A DNA stretch of 64,000 nt, taken from the NCBI GenBank assembly GCA_028716365.1, contig JAQUPZ010000004.1, forward strand, positions 372,001-436,000, given 5' to 3'. Positions 46,595-56,347 of this stretch are shown here, one piece after another; position 1 is the first letter of the stretch; every line of letters begins with the position of its first letter. The position numbers and the translations under genes were made by a program. Source of the DNA: Kiritimatiellia bacterium. GTDB taxonomy: Bacteria > Verrucomicrobiota > Kiritimatiellia > UBA8416 > YA12-FULL-48-11. Under the pieces are notes generated by a model that saw nothing but the letters and a program-made list of their open reading frames with translations, made no database searches and was not told the origin of the DNA.

Positions 46595-49500
46595 CTATTG
46601 TACTAACGGTAACACCATTTTTATCGGAGGAGACTTGGCCGTGAAAGCAATCCCCTCATGATGAAGCCAGCCACCGCCAGAACCACAACTGCAATAAACG
46701 GCACTGCTTTGATCACTTTCCACCCAGGTATTATCTGGCAATTGTACAGCCATAGCCACATCACGAAGTTTAAAGCAGTCACCACCACAATTTGCCACAG
46801 TAACAATATTCTCTGCAGTGATGATCCCAAGCTTCTCTTTGGGAATCTCCATTACCTGTTCCACCCATTCGTCTTGATCGCGGCCCGGCAGAATCCCTAT
46901 TTCCATCCCATTGACAGTAACAGGTTTATTAGCATAACGCGGTTGTTTATTGGCTCCGAACACACCAAAGTGAAGTCGTACGGCTTTGATTGTTTTCAAC
47001 TCGGCAGCGGAAAATTTTGACTGGTTGTCTGAGTTAGTCGTAATGATTTCCCGCTGAGGTTGAGCTAAAAGCAGATCGGTCACCTCAGCGGCAAATGGTG
47101 TCGGTAACAGGTCTGCAGCAGGTCCGGCAGGTTCCGCCAATCGTACCGTCACACGCCTTGTAGCCAGGGGTCGCTTGGCCGCAACATACGAACTGGCTGT
47201 GAATGTCCTGGTCGCAAACGGTGTCTTTGCCCGCGTACCAACTTGCACGTTCCAGGATACTGTGTTGGTCTGAGCTGAAAGCGGAACTACAAGTGTCTTC
47301 CACCTGTTACCGGTAAGGGCGGTGGTTTTTTCCGTTTTTCCATTGACGGTGATCGGATCAAGCGGAACATGCCCGCCAGTATTCGCAGAAATTAAAAAGA
47401 ATCTGCCGTCCTTTGCACCGGCAGAAAGCATAACCTTGATTCGGTTTTTAAGAGGAGAATCTGTACCGGAGATATCTTCAACTACCGGTACCGGAGGAAC
47501 GAAAGGCATGGTAACCGCAATAGTTGCCATCTTATTACCCTGTGAAGATTGTGACACGCCGTCAATCAGCACTTCGGAGATCATTTTAGGGGCCGTAATT
47601 GTCGCAGAAACTTTTGCTCCAGCTTCTCCGATCAAGTCGAATATATATTCCTTGCCCGACTGCGAAATAATTGAATATTTACAGCCATCAATAAACGGCC
47701 GCGTAACGGCTGATACCGGTAACGCCTCGACAACGATCATCTCGTTAGCCTTTAACTCAACTTGTACTGGCTTCACAGGATCTGCGCCAGTTGTCAGCAG
47801 ACGATGATACGGATAAACAATCTCAGCAATACGTGACGTTGCATCACCATCTGGCGGCGCCAGATCAAACATCGCGGTCTGAGATCGAAGCGAAGGATTC
47901 CGCACAAAAACAATTGTCCGGTTTCCAACCGCATGTTTGTAGCCGACGACGTCCCCTGCGCGCGGGTTCCCACCGATCATCTGCGTTTCGACCAACACGT
48001 CTTTATTCGCTTCAGCCCAGCGAAGGGCTTTGCCAAGGATATCCCAATGTGCATCTGTCATGATACTCGGTGTAATATATAATTCCTTCATCATAAGGCC
48101 CAGAGACATGGACCAAACAGCATTGTCGGTCCAGCTTTCTAACATTTCGCCGCGTCCACCGAGCATGTGTAATTGCCCATATACAATTCCGTGTACCATC
48201 AAAGCTGAAACAGGAAACTGATATCGATTCTTGACAAAGTTATCATATAACACAGCATCGACATAACTGATGGCCTGGCTTCGTTGATCTACAAAGGGAA
48301 ATGCCTTCTCGTAACCGGTATCATTTGCACCGCGCCAGACAGTATCACAGTACATCAGCCACCATGGACTCAGCCACATGCCACCGGTGCAATTGAGGAA
48401 TATTTTCGGATTCAGTCGTTTAAAAATTTTAAGGAACTCGATGTATGCATCTACGTTCGCTTCGAACCCATATGCGTCCTTCGACAGATGACCATGTCCT
48501 TCACCGTCGCAATTGAAACTGTTGAAATCATGTTTAAAATACGTGAGGTCCCATTCCTTCACATGGCGCGTCATCACTTCACGGAGTTGTGCATTATGTT
48601 TGGGAGCGGATAGACAAAGATGAGTGCCGGCCTTATCAGTTTCGTAACCGTGTTCCTGACACCATTTCATCACCAGATTATTTTCAACGGCAGTCAGGGG
48701 ATGCCAGAGCCCCAGCGAACTACCTCCAGCCTTCAGTCCGGCCGAGAGATCGTTGAACCCCTTTGGAAACAGCTTCGTGTTGATTTCCCAGATGGACGAT
48801 CGATCCTGCCAGCCGTCATCAGGTACAAAAGAGTCCATTCTTACACCATATTTGTCACACAGGTTTTTCTTGAACCCGGTAAAAGTCTCAAGAAATGTAT
48901 CCGTACTCATTTTGTCCTGACGGATATCGTACCAGCTGTTGTAGTGTACGTGTGTACGCGGCGGAATCCGGATTCGCCCCAGATACTTCGCGAACGTACG
49001 TTCAACAGTACCTTCCCTGCCAACGCCAAGAACTGCAGACTTTGACTCCAGAAATGATTGTGTCAACGTTTTACCAGGCAGGTGTTGAAGCGAGATGGTA
49101 AAACCAGGACAAGGTGGCTTTATTTTCGCGTTGTCCTTTACTTCATTCAACGCCGCCGGATATTCCAATCCGAGGAAAACACTCTCCTCAATAAAAACCG
49201 GCTGGCCACGTCCGCCAAGATCGCACTTCACAGCGGTGATAAAGTGTTCAACGTCAATACTGTTGAGAAGTGATACTGCTGATCCAATAACCCGTACTCC
49301 AACCACTTTTCGCATGAACATATCATTCGGTGTGATTTCATACTTGAGTTGCACTTCAATGCCGTTTTTCTCACTTCCAATCGTCAGAATCAGACATTTA
49401 CGCCCCTGGTCCAGTTCCACAATTTCTTTTTTCTTGAGGCTGAAATCTGATGTTTTAAGTATCTGTATCTCGTTAATCTTGAGAAGGAATTCATCACTTT

Positions 49501-49729
49501 CGATTGCTATCTCTTTGCCCGTAATCTTATTCCTGACTGCAATGGTACGAACTATGTCACCAGCAAGACTGATAACGCGTTCCAATGAACCATTGCCAAT
49601 CATACATTTGTCACATTCAATCCGGACATAGGCCATGTCCTGTTGAGCCATCACTTGATACGACAGGGGAAACATCAATACTAATTGTAACCACAACAAA
49701 CCTATTAATCGTATTTGCTTGATTATCAT
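46595..49729 (-). CDS. Secreted alpha-galactosidase-like glycoside hydrolase (GH36/clan GH-D type)
   Basis: A 1,044-residue protein with a signal peptide (RLIGLLWLQLVLMFPLSYQVMAQQ). A beta-sandwich N-terminal part is followed by a TIM-barrel with FVPDDGWQD, GLWHPLTAVEN and TYFKHDFNSFNCDGEGH; the Asp in KHD is where the nucleophile of clan GH-D enzymes lies. The last 350 residues form beta-rich accessory domains. The family relation is to alpha-galactosidase/raffinose-synthase-type enzymes, but exact specificity is unknown. AGAGGTGA precedes the ATG. Its surface neighbours suggest a role in degrading or remodelling extracellular glycans. Confidence 0.75.
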   Translation of the reverse strand: MIIKQIRLIGLLWLQLVLMFPLSYQVMAQQDMAYVRIECDKCMIGNGSLERVISLAGDIVRTIAVRNKITGKEIAIESDEFLLKINEIQILKTSDFSLKKKEIVELDQGRKCLILTIGSEKNGIEVQLKYEITPNDMFMRKVVGVRVIGSAVSLLNSIDVEHFITAVKCDLGGRGQPVFIEESVFLGLEYPAALNEVKDNAKIKPPCPGFTISLQHLPGKTLTQSFLESKSAVLGVGREGTVERTFAKYLGRIRIPPRTHVHYNSWYDIRQDKMSTDTFLETFTGFKKNLCDKYGVRMDSFVPDDGWQDRSSIWEINTKLFPKGFNDLSAGLKAGGSSLGLWHPLTAVENNLVMKWCQEHGYETDKAGTHLCLSAPKHNAQLREVMTRHVKEWDLTYFKHDFNSFNCDGEGHGHLSKDAYGFEANVDAYIEFLKIFKRLNPKIFLNCTGGMWLSPWWLMYCDTVWRGANDTGYEKAFPFVDQRSQAISYVDAVLYDNFVKNRYQFPVSALMVHGIVYGQLHMLGGRGEMLESWTDNAVWSMSLGLMMKELYITPSIMTDAHWDILGKALRWAEANKDVLVETQMIGGNPRAGDVVGYKHAVGNRTIVFVRNPSLRSQTAMFDLAPPDGDATSRIAEIVYPYHRLLTTGADPVKPVQVELKANEMIVVEALPVSAVTRPFIDGCKYSIISQSGKEYIFDLIGEAGAKVSATITAPKMISEVLIDGVSQSSQGNKMATIAVTMPFVPPVPVVEDISGTDSPLKNRIKVMLSAGAKDGRFFLISANTGGHVPLDPITVNGKTEKTTALTGNRWKTLVVPLSAQTNTVSWNVQVGTRAKTPFATRTFTASSYVAAKRPLATRRVTVRLAEPAGPAADLLPTPFAAEVTDLLLAQPQREIITTNSDNQSKFSAAELKTIKAVRLHFGVFGANKQPRYANKPVTVNGMEIGILPGRDQDEWVEQVMEIPKEKLGIITAENIVTVANCGGDCFKLRDVAMAVQLPDNTWVESDQSSAVYCSCGSGGGWLHHEGIAFTAKSPPIKMVLPLVQ

Positions 49730-49958
49730 TATTCACCTCTGATTTACGTGCAATTGAGACATTACCAAATATAAAAAAACTTTCAGGAAAGGACACCCGA
49801 AAGACAAGCATAAAAAGCGAACAAGTTAAGAATCTGCCGGCGATGATACTACGCCATTATGTTTCAAAGATATGGCTCTTTTCCAATTGCCCCAGCGTTT
49901 GGTATTTGTTATCACTTAAGAAAATTTCTCAATTAGTCATCATATAGGAGGGTTATAT

Positions 49959-50453
49959 ATGATTAAACGCTTTATGTTTACTGCTGGCATTCTGGTGCTA
50001 TTTGTTACCAGTAGCACATTTGCTGCAGGTAAAATAATGAGTGTTCAAATTCAAACAGGCGAAATAAGATCACTACCTTCGCCTCTTTCAACTGTCATGG
50101 CATCTGTGAAATATGGCGATAGATTAACCATCCTGGAAGAAAAAGGCATGTGGACCAAGGTGACCACAGCCGATGCAAAAATCGCCGGATGGATACATTC
50201 TTCCGCATTAACAAAACAGAAACTCACACTGGCAGCCGCCGGCAAAGATGCCCAAACTGGTGCCTCCGGTGGTGAAATGGCGCTGGCCGGCAAGGGATTT
50301 ACTCCGCAGGTAGAGGCTCAGTTTAAGGCCAAGCATTCTGATATTGATTTCACATGGATTGACAAAATGGTGAAAACAAAATTCTCTACCAAAGAGATAG
50401 TGGATTTTCTTAAAGAAGGCAGTATCAGCCTTCCGGAAGGAGGCGCGAAATGA
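49959..50453 (+). CDS. Exported SH3-like domain protein
   Basis: A 164-residue protein with a signal peptide (FMFTAGILVLFVTSSTFA). Residues 30-85 form a bacterial SH3 domain (SVQIQTGEIRSLPSPLSTVMASVKYGDRLTIL ... MWTKVTT ... GWIHSSAL), usually a peptidoglycan-binding module. The C-terminal half is charged, ending with a short helix. GGAGGG precedes the ATG. The stop overlaps the M48 peptidase start as ATGA, so the two are probably translated together and may form a cell-envelope quality-control pair. Confidence 0.8.
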   Translation: MIKRFMFTAGILVLFVTSSTFAAGKIMSVQIQTGEIRSLPSPLSTVMASVKYGDRLTILEEKGMWTKVTTADAKIAGWIHSSALTKQKLTLAAAGKDAQTGASGGEMALAGKGFTPQVEAQFKAKHSDIDFTWIDKMVKTKFSTKEIVDFLKEGSISLPEGGAK

Positions 50454-51358
50454 AACGCATTCTTCCCATGATCGTTCTCTCATGCGCATTGATGCTATTT
50501 GCCGGATGTAAAATGCTGGAAATTGCTTCAGAAGTCGGAACGGCAGTCGGCGTAGGCGTTGGAGTTATTACACCTTCGCAGGCAGATTCAATAAACAAGA
50601 CAACAACGGCTGTTGGCAAGGTATTTGAACAACTGACACCGGAAAATGAATATTATATTGGGCGTTCAGTGGGTGCCACAATCCTGCAGTCTTATAAACC
50701 GTATGACAGTCAAAACGCAAACCACTATCTGAACATTCTGGGACAAACCCTCGCCATGGCTTCTGACAGGCCCGAAACATTCGGCGGATATCATTTTCTG
50801 CTTATTGATACTGATGAAATCAATGCCTTTGCAGCACCTGGTGGTCTGATATTCGTTTCTCGAGGCCTTATAAAATGCTGCAAAAATGAAGACGCCCTTG
50901 CAGCAGTCCTTGCCCATGAAGTCGGACATGTCCAGCTTATGCACGGACTGAAAGCCATCAAAACAAGCCGGCTGAAAGATGCCGGATTAACTGCCGCACT
51001 GGAAGCTGGTAAAAATCTCGGTGGAGAACAGTTATCACAATTGACCACAGCTTTTGAGGGAACATTAACTGACATTACTTCTACGCTTGTCAACAGCGGT
51101 TATTCCCGATCGCTGGAATTTGAGGCCGATGTCGCAGCTGTGACTATTATGAAACGTGTTGGTTACAATCCCAATGGGTTGAAAGAAATGCTCGTGGAGA
51201 TGGAATCGAAACTTAAACCCGGTAAAGGCTTCGGTAAAACGCATCCTGATCCAAAGGCCAGAATTGAGGCTATCTCGTCAATGCTGAAAAGTCCGGGGGA
51301 AATGACGAACCCCGAAGCCAGGCAGGCTCGATTTCAGAAGGCCATTTCAGGAGTTTGA
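50450..51358 (+). CDS. M48 family metallopeptidase lipoprotein
   Basis: A 302-residue zinc protease. The N-terminus MKRILPMIVLSCALMLFAGC is a lipoprotein signal with lipobox LFAGC. The zinc site is AHEVGHVQLMHG with the third ligand in EFEADVAAVTIM, as in BepA/LoiP-type periplasmic M48 peptidases. No TPR region follows. It likely works on misfolded envelope proteins, beside the SH3-domain protein with which it overlaps. Confidence 0.9.
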   Translation: MKRILPMIVLSCALMLFAGCKMLEIASEVGTAVGVGVGVITPSQADSINKTTTAVGKVFEQLTPENEYYIGRSVGATILQSYKPYDSQNANHYLNILGQTLAMASDRPETFGGYHFLLIDTDEINAFAAPGGLIFVSRGLIKCCKNEDALAAVLAHEVGHVQLMHGLKAIKTSRLKDAGLTAALEAGKNLGGEQLSQLTTAFEGTLTDITSTLVNSGYSRSLEFEADVAAVTIMKRVGYNPNGLKEMLVEMESKLKPGKGFGKTHPDPKARIEAISSMLKSPGEMTNPEARQARFQKAISGV

Positions 51359-51470
51359 ACAATCTTTTATAATGCAGGTGCCGTCTTGATTGACGCGTAA
51401 TTGGAAGTTTGGATTTTTCAGTCGCGCAATACGAAGAGTTCCTGTATCTTGATTTTATTCACTGCTTACC

Positions 51471-53597
51471 ATGCTTAAAAAATTGATACACGGGATTGTT
51501 ATTGGTTTGCTCTCCTCGGCATTTGTACTTGCCGTGTGGTTTGGCGGATGGCTTAACTGGATGGAGTCCGCCTCATGGGACTTCAGGGTCAGGCAGATGG
51601 CAAAACCAAGCGGCGCAACCAGAGATATATGCATTATCGCGCTTGACCAGACAAGCCTGGACTATGCAAAAGAACAATACAAATTAAAATGGCCATGGGA
51701 AAGAAGTGTCTATACTCACATCATCGATTTTTGTAAACGAGGCGGTGCAAAGGTTATTATTTTTGATGTATTCTTTACCGAACCTTCCAGCGCCGGTATC
51801 GAAGATGATCAAAACCTCGGTAATTCGATTGCCTCTAACAAACCTTTCGTTGCCGCTGTTCTACTTAATCACGAACAGGGAGAAACTACAAAATGGCCCG
51901 AGAATATCCCGACTGGACAATTTAATATCAACGGCCTGCAGACTTATCTCGATATTGAGGCCGGAAAGCGGACTATAATCCCAAAAGCGTCTTTTTCCGT
52001 TCCCCAAATTTCGGCATCTTGCACTTTACTCGGAGGAGTACTTGGAACCCCGGACCGGGACGGTAAAGTACGCCGCGCTATTCCATTCACTATATTTGAT
52101 ACTAAATTTATTCCATCTCTAGGGTTGGGCGCTTACCTTGCAGTGAACCCAACAACAGAAATAACAATCAAAAATACAGAAATATTTGTCGGACAACATA
52201 TCATCCCTCTCGATCGCACAGGTAAAGCCATCCTGAAGTTCCGGGGCGAAATAAATGTTTACAAATTAATCAATGCAACAGCAGTCATAAATTCCGAACT
52301 TCGTATACGCGAAGGGAAAAAGCCTGAACTTGATCCCTCGGTCTTCAAAAATACCTATGTATTCTTTGCTTATACAGCACCCGGACTTTTTGATCTTAAA
52401 GCAACACCAATAAGCAAGGTTTATCCTGGCGTTGGGATACACGCGACGGTACTGGATAATCTCTTATCAGATGATTTTATAAGGCAATCCAGTACTGATT
52501 CGGTCGTATTATTTGTATTATTATTTGGTGTTTTGGCGGGAATCGCCGGACGATTCTGCCAGAATGGAATGCAGAGTTCATTTACTTTTCTTTTTTTTCT
52601 CCCTCTCCCCGTTCTTCTTGGCTTTGCCGCATATGCCAGGAATATATGGCTGCCGATCAGTGCTCAGGAAGTATCTATTGCGCTTGCACTCGTAAGTGCT
52701 GCAATTTTGAACTATGCTACTGAAGGTAAGCAGAAACGCTTCATTAAAAACGCATTTAAACAATACCTCAGCTCGGAAGTGATCGAAAAACTTGTTAACG
52801 ATCCAAGCCATCTCAAACTGGGCGGTGAAACCAGGGAATTGAGTATTTTCTTCTCAGACATAGCCGGATTCACCGGTATTTCAGAAATCCTCAATCCTGA
52901 ACAGCTCACTACCCTGTTGAACGAATATCTTACTGCCATGACGGATATCATCTACAACGAAGGCGGAACGATAGATAAGTATGAAGGTGATGCGATAATT
53001 GCTTTCTGGAATGCTCCGCTTGATCTGTCCGACCATCCCAAACACGCCGTACGTGCCGCATTGAGATGTAATCGCAAACTTGCAGAACTTCGACCGATCC
53101 TGAAAGAGAAATACGGCAAAGACCTTGTGGCCAGGATTGGAATCAATACCGGCCCGGTTGTTGTTGGCAATATGGGTTCAACTCAGCGTTTCAATTATAC
53201 ATTTCTTGGCGACGCCGGCAATCTGGCTTCACGACTGGAAGGCCTGAATAAACAGTTTGGTACCAGCATCATGATTTCGGAGTTTACATTCAGAATGCTG
53301 GGTGATGATATAGCCACACGTGAAATATCCTCCGTACAAGTTGTTGGCCGTAAAATTCCAATCCGGGTTTACGAGCCAATGTTCAAGGAAGAATTTGTGG
53401 CAAAGTCGGAAATAATGAATAACTTCGCACAGGCTCTGCAGCTCTACTATGAAGGGAAATTTAAAGATGCTCTGTTGATCTTCTCGCATCTCAGTAGTAT
53501 CGATGCACCTTCCGCATCTTATGTGAGGCGATGTAATGATCTGATTAAAAATCCGCCGAAACGATGGGATGGCGTCTGGGAAATGAAGGAAAAATAA
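51471..53597 (+). CDS. CHASE2-domain class III adenylate/guanylate cyclase
   Basis: A 708-residue sensor enzyme. A first membrane helix (residues 6-26) leads into an extracytoplasmic CHASE2 domain (about 30-335), then three hydrophobic segments (about 340-425), and a class III cyclase domain (about 455-640): [14 protein letters not shown] and [14 protein letters not shown] hold the two metal-binding Asp residues, and [34 protein letters not shown] the dimer-interface part. It converts NTP to cyclic NMP in response to an unknown outer signal. The Lys of TIDKYEGDA fits ATP preference. No clear Shine-Dalgarno. Confidence 0.92.
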   Translation: MLKKLIHGIVIGLLSSAFVLAVWFGGWLNWMESASWDFRVRQMAKPSGATRDICIIALDQTSLDYAKEQYKLKWPWERSVYTHIIDFCKRGGAKVIIFDVFFTEPSSAGIEDDQNLGNSIASNKPFVAAVLLNHEQGETTKWPENIPTGQFNINGLQTYLDIEAGKRTIIPKASFSVPQISASCTLLGGVLGTPDRDGKVRRAIPFTIFDTKFIPSLGLGAYLAVNPTTEITIKNTEIFVGQHIIPLDRTGKAILKFRGEINVYKLINATAVINSELRIREGKKPELDPSVFKNTYVFFAYTAPGLFDLKATPISKVYPGVGIHATVLDNLLSDDFIRQSSTDSVVLFVLLFGVLAGIAGRFCQNGMQSSFTFLFFLPLPVLLGFAAYARNIWLPISAQEVSIALALVSAAILNYATEGKQKRFIKNAFKQYLSSEVIEKLVNDPSHLKLGGETRELSIFFSDIAGFTGISEILNPEQLTTLLNEYLTAMTDIIYNEGGTIDKYEGDAIIAFWNAPLDLSDHPKHAVRAALRCNRKLAELRPILKEKYGKDLVARIGINTGPVVVGNMGSTQRFNYTFLGDAGNLASRLEGLNKQFGTSIMISEFTFRMLGDDIATREISSVQVVGRKIPIRVYEPMFKEEFVAKSEIMNNFAQALQLYYEGKFKDALLIFSHLSSIDAPSASYVRRCNDLIKNPPKRWDGVWEMKEK

Positions 53598-53614
53598 AGT
53601 TACCTGAATATAAC

Positions 53615-54040
53615 ATGAAAAAAATAAAATCAACTTTAAGAAAACATACTAACGGGCTCACACTACTGAAGCGAAGCGTTCAGAGTTATCCTGATTCCCC
53701 CGAAAAAGCACAACTGGAAGCCTTTGAAAACATCTATCGAGCAAGAAACTACTGGATCCATTTTAATTGTCCCGAATTCACGGCCCTATGCCCCATAACT
53801 GGTCAGCCTGATTTCGGGAAAATTACCATATCATATATTCCCGCTAAGCTTTGCCTCGAAAGTAAATCTCTGAAACTCTACCTTTTCTCGTTTCGCAATC
53901 ACGGAACATTTCATGAAGAGGCCGTTAACAGGATACTTGATGACGTGGTGAAAGCCATTAAGCCGCGGAAGGCAGTAGTAAAAGGTGAATTCAATACCCG
54001 CGGCGGCATTTCAATCACAGTCGAAGCCATTTATCCCTGA
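53615..54040 (+). CDS. queF: NADPH-dependent 7-cyano-7-deazaguanine reductase (QueF, short type)
   Basis: A 141-residue enzyme reducing preQ0 to preQ1 in queuosine tRNA modification. [17 protein letters not shown] carries the nucleophilic Cys, and [20 protein letters not shown] is the family motif with the substrate-binding Glu. It belongs to the unimodular FolE-like type I group. I start at 53615; extending to 53564 would overlap the cyclase gene. It lies 17 bases after the cyclase stop and its 3' end overlaps the opposing macrodomain gene by ten bases. Other queuosine genes are not in the window. Confidence 0.94.
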   Translation: MKKIKSTLRKHTNGLTLLKRSVQSYPDSPEKAQLEAFENIYRARNYWIHFNCPEFTALCPITGQPDFGKITISYIPAKLCLESKSLKLYLFSFRNHGTFHEEAVNRILDDVVKAIKPRKAVVKGEFNTRGGISITVEAIYP

Positions 54041-54552
54041 GATATATCTTTAATTGCAGCAGTATAGATATCAAAATCCGACTTACCGAAGCATACAAAG
54101 ATCACTTTTGCAATCGTTGTATTATTTTTCAGAAATTCAATAGTCTCTTTCAGAGCTATACTGCATGCCTGATCCTTCGGGAAACGATACACACCTGTAC
54201 TTATTGATGGAAAAGCAATCGTTTTAATGCCATGTTTTTGAGCAAGTATAAGACTGTTACGGTAACAGTCAGCCAGTAATTCCGGTTCATTTTTCTTGCC
54301 GCCATGCCAGACGGGACCGACGGTATGAATTATGTACCTCGCTGGAAGATTATACCCTTTGGTAATCTTGGTCTCACCGGTACGACAACCACCCAATGTC
54401 GCACATTCCACCAGGAGCTTTGGCCCCGCTGCACGATGTATCGCTCCATCAACGCCACCGCCACCCAATAAAGTTGAATTTGCCGCATTAACAATGGCAT
54501 CCACATTCAACCCGGTGATATCGCCAAGAAATATCTCAAGTTTTTCTTTCAT
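54031..54552 (-). CDS. Macrodomain protein, O-acetyl-ADP-ribose deacetylase-like
   Basis: A 173-residue macrodomain. [61 protein letters not shown] and [12 protein letters not shown] are the ADP-ribose-binding and catalytic-loop motifs of the MacroD/YmdB type. The ATG at 54552 gives the usual N-terminus; a TTG at 54594 would overlap the DUF192 gene. It ends the long minus-strand series and overlaps queF tail to tail. Confidence 0.92.
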   Translation of the reverse strand: MKEKLEIFLGDITGLNVDAIVNAANSTLLGGGGVDGAIHRAAGPKLLVECATLGGCRTGETKITKGYNLPARYIIHTVGPVWHGGKKNEPELLADCYRNSLILAQKHGIKTIAFPSISTGVYRFPKDQACSIALKETIEFLKNNTTIAKVIFVCFGKSDFDIYTAAIKDISQG

Positions 54553-54568
54553 TTTCGGTGAAGGATCA

Positions 54569-54913
54569 CTATCCAATATCAACTTTATCTCCAATCTTCA
54601 ATTCATCTACAGGAAACCAGCCGGATTCCATCTCAACAACGCTCCATGCAACTGCTCCGCCAAAAACAATCCTGCCAGGAACAACATTCCTTACAATTTT
54701 TTTTACCACCATATCACGACTTACAAAAATCAGGTCAAGGCAGAATCTCATAAAAAAAGTATGTACGGAACTGCATGGCGAAAGATACATTGCACACTGT
54801 TTACCAAGAGAAGACCTTCCCAGAAGTCCAACCAACCTGCTTTTGAAGTCGACAGCCAGTTCAACGGTTCCAATAAGAATGACACCGTTTTTTCTCAACG
54901 CAGCTACATTCAT
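54569..54913 (-). CDS. DUF192 family protein
   Basis: A 114-residue protein. [19 protein letters not shown], the [20 protein letters not shown] block and a final [12 protein letters not shown] are typical of DUF192 (UPF0127), a small family of unknown function. Many members are exported; this one lacks a clear signal peptide. Its ATG overlaps the stop of the LapA-like gene as ATGA. Confidence 0.85.
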   Translation of the reverse strand: MNVAALRKNGVILIGTVELAVDFKSRLVGLLGRSSLGKQCAMYLSPCSSVHTFFMRFCLDLIFVSRDMVVKKIVRNVVPGRIVFGGAVAWSVVEMESGWFPVDELKIGDKVDIG

Positions 54914-55086
54914 TTAATAAGGACACCTATGGCGACGCCAACACTTATAAAAGCAAGGAAAACTATAGATTTCATGGCACTTATATCACAAATCAACAGA
55001 TTAACATTCACATTACCTTTATTGAAAATCAAGACCAGTACCGAAAGTACCAGGATCAACATGGCCCATATCAAACCTTTTTTCAT
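54910..55086 (-). CDS. 58-residue two-helix membrane protein, LapA/DUF1049-like
   Basis: A small gene. AAGGAGGA precedes the ATG at 55086 at ideal spacing, and the stop overlaps the next start as ATGA, so it is very probably translated. The protein is MKKGLIWAMLILVLSVLVLI, then FNKGNVNVNLLI, then a second hydrophobic helix ending GVAIGVLIK. Two helices joined by an N-x-V-x-V-N-L-L strand match the LapA (DUF1049) fold, which in E. coli takes part in control of LPS synthesis. Family assignment is by pattern. Confidence 0.75.
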   Translation of the reverse strand: MKKGLIWAMLILVLSVLVLIFNKGNVNVNLLICDISAMKSIVFLAFISVGVAIGVLIK

Positions 55087-55102
55087 CGAAATCCTCCTTC
55101 GA

Positions 55103-55762
55103 CTATTTCCTTAAACAAGCCTCTACTGCAGAAACTATCTTTCCCAGCGATGCCATTCGTCCCTTCCCCTGGTAACCGCAGGCAAGATCACCCGTACCGG
55201 GTTCGACAATACTGCCTCCACGCATTTTGATAATCTTCACATTAGTCTGTGTTGCCGCGTTGTTCCACATCTTGACGTTCATTGCAGGTGCAATCACAAT
55301 CGGCGCCTCGGTTGCAAGCACGGTACAGGTAAGCAGATCATCGGCAATCCCATGTGCAATCTTCGCAATTACATTCGCCGTACAGGGCGCAATCACCATC
55401 ACATCAGCAAAATCGGCAACTGAAATATGCTCCGGCCGCCATTCTTCAGTCACACCGAACATCTCAACTCCGACCGGATGCTGCGAAAGCGTTCTGAATG
55501 TCAATTCGGTCACAAATTCCCTGGCAGACTTCGTCATCACAACATGCACATCCCAACCTTTTCCCTGCATCAGGCGAAGAAGTTCAACCGCCTTGTAGGC
55601 TGCAATTGAACCGGTAACCCCAAGAACTATTTTTTTATCCGTCTTCGCAGGAGACCCCAGACTTGGAGTCCGCGGGATTAATGCGGATTTTGCTACGCCG
55701 GATTCCGCGAAGAAACTGCGGTCTTTAGCCCGCAGTGCTTCATTTTTTATTTTCGGTTTCAT
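55103..55762 (-). CDS. coaC: Phosphopantothenoylcysteine decarboxylase (CoaC only) with repeat-derived N-terminal extension
   Basis: A 219-residue flavoprotein that decarboxylates phosphopantothenoylcysteine in coenzyme A synthesis. Motifs: VLGVTGSIAAYKAVELLR, the catalytic His in PEHISVADFAD, APCTANVIAKIAHGIADDLL, the PAMNVKMWNN substrate clamp and LACGYQGKGRM with the catalytic Cys. The CoaB synthetase half usual in bacteria is absent. The first 43 residues are unlike the family and come largely from the palindromic element at 55643-55736; no in-frame ATG, GTG or TTG lies between it and the conserved part. The ATG at 55762 lies inside the end of gmk. Confidence 0.85.
   Translation of the reverse strand: MKPKIKNEALRAKDRSFFAESGVAKSALIPRTPSLGSPAKTDKKIVLGVTGSIAAYKAVELLRLMQGKGWDVHVVMTKSAREFVTELTFRTLSQHPVGVEMFGVTEEWRPEHISVADFADVMVIAPCTANVIAKIAHGIADDLLTCTVLATEAPIVIAPAMNVKMWNNAATQTNVKIIKMRGGSIVEPGTGDLACGYQGKGRMASLGKIVSAVEACLRK
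55643..55736. repeat. Composite palindromic repeat element inside the coaC reading frame
   Basis: Within 94 bases there are an outer inverted pair CTTCGC/GCGAAG (55643-55648 with 55707-55712), an inner stem GACCCC/GGAGTC (55653-55658 with 55665-55670, one mismatch) and an adjacent hairpin ACTGCGG/CCGCAGT (55715-55721 with 55730-55736). It looks like a dispersed intergenic palindrome (REP/RPE-like) inserted at the gmk-coaC junction and now translated as part of CoaC. No second copy was noticed in this window. Confidence 0.65.
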
Positions 55763-56336
55763 TTTTTAAAACTTCTTTCAGTTCACTATAAGCTCTATCG
55801 AGGTTATCATTCACAATAACATACCGGTATTCACCCATATTCTGCATTTCTTCACCGGCATTTTTAAGACGACATTTTATTTCTCCCAATGAGTCCTCTC
55901 CGCGCTTTTCCAGCCGCTCCTTTAACACCTGAATGGACGGTGGTGAAATAAATATATCAACATATCCTGCCTTCAGCAAATCACCGTTCGGAAGTGCCCG
56001 GGTAAAGTTCCTTATTTGCCGTGCACCCTGAACATCAATATCCATAATCACACTCTTACCGGCGCACATAGCATCATTTACCATCTTACGCGGTGTACCG
56101 TATTTATGACCATGAACCACCGCATATTCAAGAAACTTTCCGGCTTTAACATCCTCATCGAACTGCTTTTCTGTGAGAAAAAAATAGTCTTTCTCATTCA
56201 TTTCATCGCCACGCGGTTTCCTGGTGGTACACGATATTGAATAAACAATATCACTACGTTCCGCGAGTAATCTGTCACACAGCGTTGATTTACCCGCACC
56301 GGATGGAGCGGAAATAACTATAAGCAATGGATGCAT
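55740..56336 (-). CDS. gmk: Guanylate kinase
   Basis: A 198-residue enzyme phosphorylating GMP to GDP. The P-loop is SAPSGAGKSTLC, with SCTTRKPRGDEMNEKDYFFL for GMP binding and VIMDIDVQGARQIR as the catalytic segment. Length is normal. It lies 11 bases after yicC, an arrangement found in many bacteria, and its last 23 bases overlap the coaC start. Confidence 0.96.
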   Translation of the reverse strand: MHPLLIVISAPSGAGKSTLCDRLLAERSDIVYSISCTTRKPRGDEMNEKDYFFLTEKQFDEDVKAGKFLEYAVVHGHKYGTPRKMVNDAMCAGKSVIMDIDVQGARQIRNFTRALPNGDLLKAGYVDIFISPPSIQVLKERLEKRGEDSLGEIKCRLKNAGEEMQNMGEYRYVIVNDNLDRAYSELKEVLKNETENKK

Positions 56337-56347
56337 AACATGTTACC

